Part shown: positions 1-9,119 of the stretch, in pieces
Position numbering within the stretch: the first letter of the stretch is position 1
How the letters are laid out: every line of letters starts with the position of its first letter
Assembly: GCA_043228905.1 (NCBI GenBank)
Contig: JBHGNT010000001.1
Span: 16,182,001 to 16,246,000 of the forward strand
DNA length: 64,000 nt
Direction: 5' to 3'
Origin: Azolla caroliniana
Taxonomy: Eukaryota; Polypodiophyta
Program-made: the position numbers and the translations under genes
Notes under the pieces: generated by a model
Database searches by the model: none
What the model was told of the DNA's origin: nothing
Seen by the model: the letters and a program-made list of their open reading frames with translations, nothing else

Positions 1-2444
1 GTTTGATCATCTATTTGGATGATCTACTGGTTTATTTGAAGACCCAAGAAGAGCATGATTCTAATGTACTATTAGTACTAAAACGACTTCGAGAACATAG
101 TCTTTATGCAAAGCTGGAAAAATGTAGTTTTGGGTGCAACCAGGTGGAATTTCTAGGCTATGTCATTTCCTTGGAAGGCATCTCCATGGACCCAGCTAAG
201 GTCAAAACTGTGGTAGAGTGGCAGAATCCGCGTTTGGTGTGAGATGTGCAATGCTTTTTAGGCTTTGCCAATTTTTATCGGAAGTTCATACAGGATTACT
301 CAAAGCTCGTTCTGCCTCTCACACAGCTTACCAGGAAGGGACAATCGTTCATTTGGTCTAAAGAAGCGGATATGGCTTTCGAGAGTCTTAAAAATGCATT
401 CACATCGGCTCCAATTCCAGCTCATGTCGATCTGGAAAAACCAATCATTATCGAAGCAGACGCATCGGATTTCGCATTGGGGAGCATTCTGTCACAACGG
501 GGTAATGATGAGAAGCTACATCCTGTGGCTTTTCACTCACGCAAGTTTGATGCCACCGAAATCAACTACGAAATTCATGATAAGGAGCTATTGGCAATAG
601 TGGACTCTTTTACGCAATGGAGGCATTTTCTAGAGGGATCCTCTCATCAAGTCACCGTATTTAGTGACCACAAAAACCTTGCCTACTTTCAGGAGGCTCG
701 TGTGTTAGATCGACGTCAAGCTCGGTGGGCCCACTTCCTCACGCGTTTCGACTTCAAAATTACATATCGTCCAAGGAAGCACCAAGGGAAGGCAGGTGCA
801 TTATCACGAAGTTCGTACCTAGCACCGCGTTCCGGCGAGCCATCTTTTGATAACCAAAAGCAAGTAATCTTGGGACCGACACGACTGCAAGCAACACAGG
901 TCGTTGGCATGCCAATGGATTCCCACGTTATCTATACTATACGTGAGGACTTGAAGACCAATGCTTTCACCCAAGCCATTCTAGCACAAATTGATCCCTC
1001 TCGAGCATCTTGTTCACAATCGCAACCACCAGGTATGGACTATCGGCAATTCAAATACCATGATGGATTACTATTCTTTAATGAACTCTTGTATGTTCCT
1101 AATGGTTCTTGCCGCCTTCGAGTAGTCCAAAATTGTCATGACACATATACAGTTGGGCATGTTGGTAGTACTAAAACATTAGATTTAGTACAACGATAAT
1201 TTTGGTGGCCCCGTATGCGACAATTTGTCGAAGATTTTGTTCGGACTTGTGATACATGCTGTAGAGCAAAAATGCCAAGGCATCATCCATATGGTTTATT
1301 AGAACCATTACCAATTCCAAGCAAGCCGTGGCAATCCATTGCTCTAGACTTCATCACAGATCTTCCAGTCTCTAAGGGGTTCAATGCGATTCTAATAGTC
1401 GTAGATCGATATACGAAGATGGCTCATTTCTTGCCATGTACTAAGGAAATATCCAATGAAGAAACCGCTGAAATTGTCATGCGTGAAGTATGTCGATATC
1501 ATGGCCTTCCCGATAGTATCATCAACGACCATGGACCCCAGTTCGTATCGAAATTCTGGAAGCACCTTTTTAAAATGCTCAAGGTCACGTGTAACCTCTC
1601 CTCCGGCTACCACCCACAAACGGATGGCCAAGCAGAACGAACAAATCAAACATTGGAGGAGTATCGTCGGTGCTTTCTAAGCTATCATCAGGATGACTGG
1701 GTAGATATTCTCCACTTCACCGAATTTGCCTACAATAACTCTGTCCGCGCATCGACTAAAGTTATGCCATTTTATGCTTATACGGGTTCTCACCCCCGGT
1801 GGTGTGTATTTGAAACCCTAGAATTGTTCACAAATCCTTGCGTAGAGGATCATTTAGAGCGGTTACGCAAGATACAAGCCGATTTATCTACTCATCTGCA
1901 ACAAGCTCAACAAACACACAAGGTTTACGTGGATCGGTATCGACTTCCATCCAGTTTTAACATTGGAGATCGGGTATGGCTACTACGAAGACACATCAAG
2001 ACTACTTGCCCATGCGAGAAGTTGGATTATCGGCGATTAGGTCCTTTCCGTATTATAGGAAAGATTAATGATGTCGCTTTTCGTCTCGATCTACCTCCGC
2101 AACTTCGGATACATCCGGTGTTTCATAGTTCTCTCCTCGAACCCTATCAAGAGAACACCATCCTAGTATGTATTACACAACCTCCACCCCCGATCGAGCT
2201 TGAAGATGGACCTAAGTACGAGGTTGCCGCCATCCTTGATTCCAAGATTGTTCGCAACAAGCTCTACTATCTAGTCGATTCACTAGGATATAGTCCCAAC
2301 GAGCGTACTTGGGAACCGATAGAGAATGTGACCAATGCTCGTGCTCTTCTTGAAGACTTCCATTGTCAATATCCAGACAAATCGGGTCCTCAATCCAAAA
2401 TGACTCGTGACACTCGTCGTTTTAAAAGGGGGATAATGTCATGA
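1..2444 (+). pseudogene. Chromovirus (Ty3/gypsy) pol, 3' part, two nonsense mutations
   Basis: This is the end of a Ty3/gypsy polyprotein: it enters the window at the reverse transcriptase YLDD motif, then runs through RNase H (EADASDFALGSIL), the HHCC zinc finger and DDE core of integrase (LDFITDLP, DHGPQF, GYHPQTDGQAERTNQ) and a C-terminal chromodomain (YEVAAILDSK). One reading frame is kept throughout but is broken by TGA at 240-242 (a CGA codon in the intact relative at 3821-7411) and TAA at 1197-1199. The final stop lies inside the 3' LTR, as in the intact copy. The 5' half is outside the window. It is a dead copy of the same family as the element at 3372-9119. Confidence 0.93.
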
Positions 2445-2732
2445 TATGGCAATACTTAAACCCATGACCTTATGCTACATGGGTCGAGCTCTTGACCATT
2501 AGACCATACATTGTAATACGTAGAATATTATTTTCATTTATGTTTTATTATAGAAAATTGATGTATATTCTAGATTTCTCTGGAACATTCTAGAAACTTT
2601 AGGAGTATTCCTCAGAACACTATAAAAGGAGGCACAAGGCATTATTTCGAACCAAATCGGTTCAACGCTAGTCTTAAGCCTCATGGCTACTACTGTACAT
2701 TCTCTTTACATATTATACATCTTTTCTTATCA

Positions 2733-2767
<35 letters not shown>

Positions 2768-2868
2768 ACGTACATTCCCTTTCCTTCTCTCGAGAGTTCT
2801 TCACCTTTCTTAGCACTAATAGTTCTTTTAGTTCTAATTCTTTCTCTGTCTTAGTACTGTTCCTGACA
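2437..2868 (+). repeat. Chromovirus 3' LTR (432 bp)
   Basis: The LTR begins TGTCATGATATGGC directly after a polypurine tract (AAAAGGGGGATAA) and ends CCTGACA. It contains a TATA box (ACTATAAAAGGAGG) near 2620, the downstream GAACCAAATCGGTTCAA segment and a CT microsatellite. The next five bases (GGGAG, 2869-2873) also fit the end of a copia polypurine tract, so they may be this element's target duplication. The other side lies outside the window. Confidence 0.9.
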
Positions 2869-2873
2869 GGGAG

Positions 2874-3114
2874 TGTCGAATACGAGTGTATAATGGCCGT
2901 ATTCACACTGTCCCTTTGGACAGCCCAAGTTTGGGCTATTTCTGTAAATAGCATAAAGGGCAGTTGCCCTAGGATAGTCACTATATAAAGTGACTTTATA
3001 ACCTTTAGTAAAGGTCGGTTATCATTTGTAACTGTTGCTATTAAGAAATAAAACTTTTCTTTGTGCCTATCTCTCTCTCTCTGTCTCCCTCTCTGTCTGT
3101 CTCTCTCTGTGTAA
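2874..3114 (+). repeat. Ty1/copia LTR, 5' portion (E-type)
   Basis: From TGTCGAATACGAGTG onward this matches, on the plus strand, the LTRs of copia element E (reverse complement at 24910-25201 and 34400-34705), including the TATA-like CACTATATAAAGTGAC segment and the CT-rich leader. Similarity stops in the CT repeat. The expected 3' end of this LTR type (CCTTGTCCCCAACA) appears at 14296 in the same orientation, so I infer one LTR split by the LINE and the chromovirus between them. Confidence 0.8.
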
Positions 3115-3190
3115 TGGCTCTCTTTGTCGTTGTTGTCGCTGTCGTCGTCGTCGTCGCCGTCGTCTGCAGCCGCTGCAATCGTCGCCGTCT

Positions 3191-3225
<35 letters not shown>

Positions 3226-3371
3226 TCCTCGTCTCTGTGTAACGGCTCTCTCTGCCGTTGCTGTCGCCGTTTAGTGTCGTCGCCGTCGTCTACAGCCGCT
3301 GCCTACTGCCAACTGTTGCTGTCGTCGTCCGACGACTACCGTTGTCTGCGGCCGTCGCCGTCTGCTACCGT
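3115..3371 (+). other. GTCGTC/CT-rich sequence, probable LINE 5' region, left half
   Basis: No convincing gene. The stretch is a degenerate run of GTCGTC and GCCGTC triplets with a (CT)n block at about 3192-3222. Sequence of the same character resumes at 9120 after the inserted chromovirus. The last five bases (ACCGT) are the target duplication of that insertion. Placement as the LINE 5' UTR is inferred from its position between the interrupted copia LTR and LINE ORF1. Confidence 0.5.
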
Positions 3372-3828
3372 TGTCAGGAACTCTATTAAGGCAGAGAAGG
3401 AATTAGTACTAAAAGAAGGATTAGTACTATTGTTGGGGAATAGTACTAAGACAGAGAAGGATTAGTACTATGAGAGGTGTCGAACTTTGAGAGAAGGAAT
3501 GAGTGAGTGAGAGAGTGAGAGAGAGAGAGAGAGAATGATGATGCGAAAGATATATGTATTATATGACGGAAGATATACAACAGTAGTTAGAAGGCTTAAG
3601 ACTGGCGTTGAACCGATTTGGTTCGAACTAATGCCTTGCCCCTCCTTTTATAGTGTCTTCAGGAATACTCCTGAAGTTTCTAGAATGTTCCAGAGAAATC
3701 TGGAATATACATCAATTTCCTAATAAAACCTAAATGAAAATAATATCCTTCAAATTACAACTCATAACCTAATGGTAAAGTCTCGACCCGTGTAACAAAA
3801 GGTTATGGGTTCGAGTCTAGTTATGACA
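3372..3828 (-). repeat. 3' LTR of intact chromovirus (457 bp)
   Basis: On the minus strand it runs TGTCATAACTAGACTC ... CCTGACA. It follows the polypurine tract directly and supplies the pol stop codon. Four copies of TAGTACTA lie at 3404-3411, 3422-3429, 3441-3448 and 3463-3470. A (GA)n tract is at about 3504-3533. Confidence 0.95.
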
Positions 3829-6800
3829 CTATCCCCCCTTTAAAACGACGAGTTTCACGAGTCGTTTTGGATTGAGGACCCGGTTTCTCGGGATATCGTC
3901 GATGGAAGTCTTCTAGAAGAGCACGAGCATTGGTCACATTCTCGATCGGTTCCCAAGTACGCTCGCTGGGACTATATCCTAGCCAATCGACTAGATAGTA
4001 GAGCTTGTTGCAAACAATCTTGGAATCGAGGATGGCAGCGACCTCATACTCAGGTCCATCTTCGAGCTCGATAGGAGGTGGAGGTTGTATAGTACGTCCT
4101 GGGATAGTGCTCTCGTGATAGGGTTCGAGGAGAGAACTATGAAACACCGGGTGTATCCGAAGTTGCGGAGGTAGCTCGAGACGAAAAGCGACATCATTAA
4201 TCTTCCCGATAATACGGAAAGGACCTAATCGTCGATAATCCAACTTCTCACATGGGCGAGTAGTCTTGATGTGTCGTCGTAGCAGCCACACCCGATCTCC
4301 AATGTTAAAACTGGATGGAAGTCGATGACGATCTGCGTAGTCCTTGTGTGATTGTTGAGCTTGCTGGAGTTGAGTAGATAAATCCGCTTGTATCTTGCGT
4401 AACCGCTCCAAACGATCCTCCGCGCAAGGATTTGTGGACACTTCTGGGGTTTCAAGGACACACCACCGGGGATGATATCCCGTATAAGCGTAGAATGGCG
4501 TGACTTTAGTCGATGCGTGGATAGCGTTATTATAGGCAAATTCGGCGAACTGAAGAATATCTGCCCAGTCATTCTGATGATAGTTGAGAAAGCACCGCAG
4601 ATACTGCTCCAGTGTTTGATTTGTTCGTTCGGCTTGACCGTCGGTTTGTGGGTGGTAGCCGGAGGAGAGGTTACAAGTGACCTTCAGCATTTTAAAAAGG
4701 TGCTTCCAGAATTTTGACACAAACTGGGGTCCACGATCGCTGATGATATTATCAGGGAGTCCATGATGCCGACATACTTCCCGCATGACAATTTCGGCGG
4801 TGTCTTCACTAGATATTTCTTTAGTACATGGTAAGAAATGAGCCATCTTCGTATATCGATCCACCACTGTGAGAATCGCACTGAATCCCTTAGAGACTGG
4901 AAGATCTGTAATGAAGTCAAGAGCAATGGATTGCCATGGCTTGCTTGGAATTGGTAATGGTTCTAATAAACCATATGGATGATGTCTTGGCATTTTCGCT
5001 CTGCAGCATGTATCGCAAGTCCGAACAAAATCTTCGACAAATTGTCGCATACGGGGCCACCAGAATGATCGTTGTACTAAATCTAATGTTTTAGTACTAC
5101 CAAAATGTCCTGCTGTATATGTGTCATGGCAGTTTTGTACTACTCGAAGGCGGCAAGAACCATTAGGAACATACAAAAGTTCTTTAAAGAAGAGTAATCC
5201 ATCACAGTATTTGAATTGCCGATAATCCGTACCTGGTGATTGTGATTGTGAACATGACGCTCGAGAGGGGTCAATTTGTGCTAGTATAGCTTGGGCGAAA
5301 GCGTCAGTCTTCAAGTCCTCACGTATAGTATTGGTAATGTCGGAATCCACGGGCATGTCAAAGATCTGTGCTGCTTGCAGTCGTGCTGGACCCAAGATTA
5401 CTTGCTTCTGGTTATCGAAAGCTGGCTCACCGGGACGTGGTGTTAGATACGAACGCCGTGATAATGCATCTGCCTTCCCTTGGTGCTTCCCCGGACGATA
5501 TGTAATTTTGAAGTCGAAGCGTGTGAGGAAGTGGGCCCACCGAGCTTGACGTCGATTCAGTACACGAGCATCTTGAAAGTAGGCAAGGTTCTTGTGGTCA
5601 CTGAATACAGTGACCTGATGAGGAGATCCCTCCAGGAAATGCCTCCATTGCATAAAAGAATCAACTATTGCTAATAGCTCTTTATCATGAATTTCGTAGT
5701 TGATTTCGGCGGCGTCAAACTTACGGGAGTGGAAAGCCACAGGATGTAGCTTCTCGTCGTTACCCTGTTGTGACAGAATGCTCCCCAATGCGAAATCCGA
5801 TGCATCAGCTTCGATAATGAATGGTTTTTCCGGATCCACATGACCTAAAATTGGAGCTGATGTAAACGCCTTCTTAAGACTCTCGAAAGCCATGTCCGTC
5901 TCTTTAGACCAAATGAATGATTGTCCCTTCCTGGTGAGCTGTGTGAGAGGCAGCACAATTTTTGAGTAATTTTGTATGAACTTCCGGTAGAAATTTGCAA
6001 AGCCTAGGAAGCATTGCACATCCCGCACCGAACGCGGAGTGTGCCATTCTATCACCGTTTTGACCTTGGCTGGGTCCATAGATATGCCTTCTGAGGAGAT
6101 GACATAGCCGAGAAACTCCACTTGGTTGCACCCGAAACTACATTTCTCTAATTTTGCATACAGACCATGTTCTCGAAGTCGTTTTAGTACTAATAGTACA
6201 TGAGAATCATGTTCTTCTTGGGTCTTTGAATAAACCAGTAGATCATCCAAATAGATGATCAAAAAATCATCCAAGAGATCTCGAAATATATCATTCGCCA
6301 TGTGCTGGAAGACTGCCGGCGCATTAGTGAGTCCGAACGGCATGACCGTATACTCGAAGTGCCCATATCTGGTGCGAAACGCGGTCTTCCATTCATCTCC
6401 TGGTCGGATCCGTACGAGGTTATAGGCTCCTCGTAAGTCGATCTTCGTGAAGAACCTGGCACCGTTGATCCGTTCTAAAAGACTTGAGATAAGGGGAAGA
6501 GCATACCTATTTCTTACTGTGACCTTATTCAAGCCACGGTAATCTACAACGAGTCGAAGCGAGCCATCTTTTTTCTTGACGAAGAAAATGGGTGCGCCGG
6601 CTGGAGATTTCGAATGCCGAATGAAACCGTTCTCCAAATTCTCCTCTATATAGGCTCGAAGGACTTCTAGCTCGGTTGGTGACAAATTGTAGATCGGCCC
6701 CCATGGCGGCTCTTTTCCCGGTTGTAAGTCGATGGCGCAGTCGTACGGCCGATGATGAGGAAGTGTGTTGGCTTGTACTTTATCGAACACATCAGCATAC

Positions 6801-7411
6801 TGACGATACTTCTCGGGAAGTTGAACGGTGGACTCCTCTTTGGTGGTGCTGGAGGGTTGTACTGATATTGCAAAGAGAAACATTTCCTCCTTGCGCCCTT
6901 CCTCACGCAACTGACGTAGCGAAATGGTTGCAACCTTCTGGGTAGATCCTTGGGTTTGTCGCAACCGGATTTCCCTTGTCCTCCAATCTATGTCTGGGTC
7001 ATGTAACTCGAACCATGGTAATCCTAAAACTATGGGATGTTCTGGAATACTAATAATATTAAATGATACTACACATGTTAAGTTATCTAGGACAATATTA
7101 ACGGGTTCCGACTCTTCTATGATATTACCAGAAGCAATGGGACGACCATCAATGACTACTACTGAGGCTGGACATGGGAGCTTTCTGAGAGATATCTGAT
7201 GAGCTCGGGCAAAATTCCTATCCATGAAGCAAGAATTAGCTCCGGAATCTAGAAGGGCTAAGGTATGTACTGGAGGGGTACTTTTAGTACTAACTGCTAC
7301 TTGGACTACGAACACATCACTAACTTGCTTAGAGGGAATGGAACCACTAATGGGCTGCACAGATCTAGGGCTGTCCAACCAAACGGCTCCTATTTTGGCT
7401 GGACTTAGTCG
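3821..7411 (-). CDS. pol: Chromovirus pol: protease, RT, RNase H, integrase, chromodomain
   Basis: Read by -1 frameshifting out of gag, this open frame encodes about 1,196 residues. Numbering from the TTG at 7378: protease with active-site LLDSGA near residue 44; reverse transcriptase with YLDD near 373; RNase H with EADASDFALGS near 520; integrase zinc finger near 750-790 and DDE core (LDFITDLP, SDRGPQF, the Glu of DGQAER) near 820-914; chromodomain near 1,110-1,165, a module that in this family reads histone marks and guides integration. No stop or frameshift is seen. There is no in-frame ATG at the start, which fits expression only as a gag-pol fusion. The stop codon TAA lies within the 3' LTR. 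Confidence 0.95.
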   Translation of the reverse strand, partial: RLSPAKIGAVWLDSPRSVQPISGSIPSKQVSDVFVVQVAVSTKSTPPVHTLALLDSGANSCFMDRNFARAHQISLRKLPCPASVVVIDGRPIASGNIIEESEPVNIVLDNLTCVVSFNIISIPEHPIVLGLPWFELHDPDIDWRTREIRLRQTQGSTQKVATISLRQLREEGRKEEMFLFAISVQPSSTTKEESTVQLPEKYRQYADVFDKVQANTLPHHRPYDCAIDLQPGKEPPWGPIYNLSPTELEVLRAYIEENLENGFIRHSKSPAGAPIFFVKKKDGSLRLVVDYRGLNKVTVRNRYALPLISSLLERINGARFFTKIDLRGAYNLVRIRPGDEWKTAFRTRYGHFEYTVMPFGLTNAPAVFQHMANDIFRDLLDDFLIIYLDDLLVYSKTQEEHDSHVLLVLKRLREHGLYAKLEKCSFGCNQVEFLGYVISSEGISMDPAKVKTVIEWHTPRSVRDVQCFLGFANFYRKFIQNYSKIVLPLTQLTRKGQSFIWSKETDMAFESLKKAFTSAPILGHVDPEKPFIIEADASDFALGSILSQQGNDEKLHPVAFHSRKFDAAEINYEIHDKELLAIVDSFMQWRHFLEGSPHQVTVFSDHKNLAYFQDARVLNRRQARWAHFLTRFDFKITYRPGKHQGKADALSRRSYLTPRPGEPAFDNQKQVILGPARLQAAQIFDMPVDSDITNTIREDLKTDAFAQAILAQIDPSRASCSQSQSPGTDYRQFKYCDGLLFFKELLYVPNGSCRLRVVQNCHDTYTAGHFGSTKTLDLVQRSFWWPRMRQFVEDFVRTCDTCCRAKMPRHHPYGLLEPLPIPSKPWQSIALDFITDLPVSKGFSAILTVVDRYTKMAHFLPCTKEISSEDTAEIVMREVCRHHGLPDNIISDRGPQFVSKFWKHLFKMLKVTCNLSSGYHPQTDGQAERTNQTLEQYLRCFLNYHQNDWADILQFAEFAYNNAIHASTKVTPFYAYTGYHPRWCVLETPEVSTNPCAEDRLERLRKIQADLSTQLQQAQQSHKDYADRHRLPSSFNIGDRVWLLRRHIKTTRPCEKLDYRRLGPFRIIGKINDVAFRLELPPQLRIHPVFHSSLLEPYHESTIPGRTIQPPPPIELEDGPEYEVAAILDSKIVCNKLYYLVDWLGYSPSERTWEPIENVTNARALLEDFHRRYPEKPGPQSKTTRETRRFKGGIVS
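3829..3843 (-). other. Polypurine tract of intact chromovirus
   Basis: On the minus strand AAAGGGGGGATAG directly precedes the LTR start TGTCATAAC. It is the expected plus-strand DNA primer and sits within the last pol codons. The same tract precedes the LTRs at 2437 and 52943. Confidence 0.85.
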
Positions 7412-8574
7412 TTTAACTCTTCTTCTAATTGGCTAAGGACATCAAATTTGTTTGCGAGATTCGGACTATTAGTACTATTAGGACTATTATGACTATGAGG
7501 ATTATCAGAGATTCCTACTGACATAGACTCGGGTTTAGTATAGTCAGAACTAACAATGACTTGGTTTACCTGCCTTCTTGGTCTATGGGGACAGTTTATC
7601 GCGATATGCCCTGGTCCACCGCAATAAAGGCATAATCGGTTTGTTCGGCGTCGTTGCTTTTCCTCCTCCGATAGCGGCCCACGACGACGTGTAGTGTCAA
7701 TTTCCATTGGAGTTGGAGTACTTACTGGAGGCGCATTATGTGACTCCCTTTGAAAAGGTTTCGCTACCACTGAGGCATAGGTAGGCTCGGATCTTGCCCT
7801 CGGCATCTGAAATTGTCGTTCCGAACGTCGCTCGAAGAGGCGGTTGTCACATCTGACCGCTCGACTGATTGCTTCTGTTAATGATTTTGGCTCTTCAGGG
7901 AAAGTCAAGAGTAAATCCTTGACATCGTTGCGTAGACCATAGCGGAACTGCTCCATCAATGCTTGATCATCCCAGGGGATATCGGCGGCGAGTAGGCGGA
8001 AATCTGCAGCATATGCGGAGGCTGGACGGTCACCTTGGCGTAATCGCCGGATTTTGTTGATTGCAGTCCTTATGCTGTCAGTATCTCCAAAACATGCTTT
8101 AAACTCACTTATGAATTCTTCAAAATTATTTAGTACTGGAGATTCCTTTTCTAGTAGCGGAGCGAACCATGCTAATGCTGAGCCATTTAACAACGTGCCT
8201 ACTAAACCCACTCGTGATGCATCGGTGGGATATCGGGACGGATGCATTTGAATAACTAACCGTACCTGGTTAAGAAACCCTCTAAACTGCGATCGCGTTC
8301 CATCGAACTTCGTGGGAAGGCCAATCTTGGGTTCTTTATGAATCCCTTGTGCTCCGTGCCCTTGTTGTTGCATTGCTACGATGGTTGCTTCGAGTTGTTG
8401 CACGCGTAACGCAAGTTCCCCATGCTGTTGTTGCGTTTGCTGCTTTTCTAAGGAAATTTGCTGAAGATCCCCCAACAAGCGTTGATTTTCTTGTTCCAAA
8501 GCATGAAACTTCTCTTTCAAGCATTGAAATTCCGAGAAAACGGATTGATACTCTTCAGCGCTAACGGTGGCCAT
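7405..8574 (-). CDS. gag: Chromovirus gag (capsid/nucleocapsid), 389 aa
   Basis: The ORF starts at ATG 8574, about 90 bases after the LTR, and ends TAA at 7405-7407. Residues about 5-60 are Glu/Gln-rich with heptad character (probable coiled coil), including a QQ-rich stretch. Residues about 90-270 form a retrotransposon capsid domain (FDGTRSQFRGFLNQVRL, LEKESPVLNNFEEFISEFK). Near residue 320 is one CCHC zinc knuckle (CLYCGGPGHIAINC) followed by basic residues. It should assemble the virus-like particle and package RNA. The reading frame is intact, unlike the J and D copies, which have stops or deletions. Confidence 0.93.
   Translation of the reverse strand: MATVSAEEYQSVFSEFQCLKEKFHALEQENQRLLGDLQQISLEKQQTQQQHGELALRVQQLEATIVAMQQQGHGAQGIHKEPKIGLPTKFDGTRSQFRGFLNQVRLVIQMHPSRYPTDASRVGLVGTLLNGSALAWFAPLLEKESPVLNNFEEFISEFKACFGDTDSIRTAINKIRRLRQGDRPASAYAADFRLLAADIPWDDQALMEQFRYGLRNDVKDLLLTFPEEPKSLTEAISRAVRCDNRLFERRSERQFQMPRARSEPTYASVVAKPFQRESHNAPPVSTPTPMEIDTTRRRGPLSEEEKQRRRTNRLCLYCGGPGHIAINCPHRPRRQVNQVIVSSDYTKPESMSVGISDNPHSHNSPNSTNSPNLANKFDVLSQLEEELND
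7411..7417 (-). promoter_or_regulatory. Putative -1 ribosomal frameshift site GTTAAAC
   Basis: In the gag frame the end reads GAG TTA AAC GAC TAA, so G-TTA-AAC is a canonical X-XXY-YYZ slippery heptamer two codons before the gag stop. A -1 slip leads directly into pol, which stays open. The same heptamer is in the same place in relative J (39866-39872). A downstream stem or pseudoknot was not established. Confidence 0.7.
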
Positions 8575-8647
8575 GGGATGAAGGAAAAGGGAAATAAGAG
8601 ACTAGTAGGAAAGGAGAGAGACAGAAGGAAGAGGGAGACTAGTAGGG

Positions 8648-8662
8648 CAAATCGGTTCAAAC
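8648..8662 (-). promoter_or_regulatory. Primer-binding site, apparently self-priming type
   Basis: The minus-strand sequence right after the 5' LTR is GTTTGAACCGATTTG, which lacks the TGG start of a tRNA-primed site. Thirteen bases of it are complementary to CAAATCGGTTCAA of the element's own LTR (8899-8911), just where the transcript should begin. This is the arrangement known from Tf1/sushi-type elements, in which the mRNA 5' end primes reverse transcription. Confidence 0.75.
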
Positions 8663-8934
8663 TGTCAGGAACTCTATTAAGGCAGAGAAGGAATTAGTAC
8701 TAAAAGAAGGATTAGTACTATTGTTGGGGAATAGTACTAAGACAGAGAAGGATTAGTACTATGAGAGGTGTCGAACTTTGAGAGAAGGAATGAGTGAGTG
8801 AGAGAGAGAGAGAGAGAGAGAGAGAATGATGATGCGAAAGATATATGTATTATATGACGGAAGATATACAACAGTAGTTAGAAGGCTTAAGACTGGCGTT
8901 GAACCGATTTGGTTCGAACTAATGCCTTGCCCCT

Positions 8935-8943
8935 CCTTTTATA
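8935..8943 (-). promoter_or_regulatory. TATA box of the chromovirus 5' LTR
   Basis: On the minus strand CTATAAAAGGAGG. A start about 30 bases downstream falls near 8913, at the beginning of the CAAATCGGTTCAA segment complementary to the primer site. The leader downstream carries a GA/CT microsatellite. Confidence 0.7.
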
Positions 8944-9050
8944 GTGTCTTCAGGAATACTCCTGAAGTTTCTAGAATGTTCCAGAGAAATCTGGAATATA
9001 CATCAATTTCCTAATAAAACCTAAATGAAAATAATATCCTTCAAATTACA

Positions 9051-9119
9051 ACTCATAACCTAATGGTAAAGTCTCGACCCGTGTAACAAAAGGTTATGGG
9101 TTCGAGTCTAGTTATGACA
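9051..9119 (+). other. tRNA-like module at the U3 end of the LTR (antisense to the element)
   Basis: On the plus strand this stretch has an A-box-like CCTAATGGTAAAG, a B-box-like GGTTCGAGTCT and a 7-bp end pairing (TCATAAC with GTTATGA) closing on the LTR terminus. The same module is at 3760-3828 and, diverged, at 2437-2510, 25735-25808, 28470-28543, 38226-38300, 52943-53020 and 56075-56150. Cloverleaf stems are degenerate; I read it as tRNA-derived. Confidence 0.5.

Larger units (their letters stand above)
3372..9119 (-). mobile_element. Intact chromodomain Ty3/gypsy retrotransposon (5,748 bp)
   Basis: Complete element on the minus strand: two 457-bp LTRs (3372-3828 and 8663-9119) that I read as differing at about one base, a perfect 5-bp target duplication ACCGT (3367-3371 and 9120-9124), a primer site, intact gag, intact pol in the -1 frame and a polypurine tract. 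Domain order is gag, protease, RT, RNase H, integrase, chromodomain. The near-identical LTRs and open frames mark a very recent insertion, so it may be an active autonomous copy. Relatives in the window are at 1-2868, 25390-28543, 38226-53406 and, more distantly, 55552-58925. Confidence 0.96.
8663..9119 (-). repeat. 5' LTR of intact chromovirus (457 bp)
   Basis: Near-identical to 3372-3828; the only difference I see is in the GA tract. It is flanked on the right by the target duplication ACCGT (9120-9124). Confidence 0.95.

Noticed and set aside
1-2444. Endogenous pararetrovirus (caulimovirid) origin of the pol genes
   Set aside because: All pol copies carry integrase cores and lie between LTRs; no movement protein or virion-type coat gene seen.
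3035-3465. Ser/Leu/Ala-rich small proteins
   Set aside because: Translations of CT and GTCGTC microsatellites.
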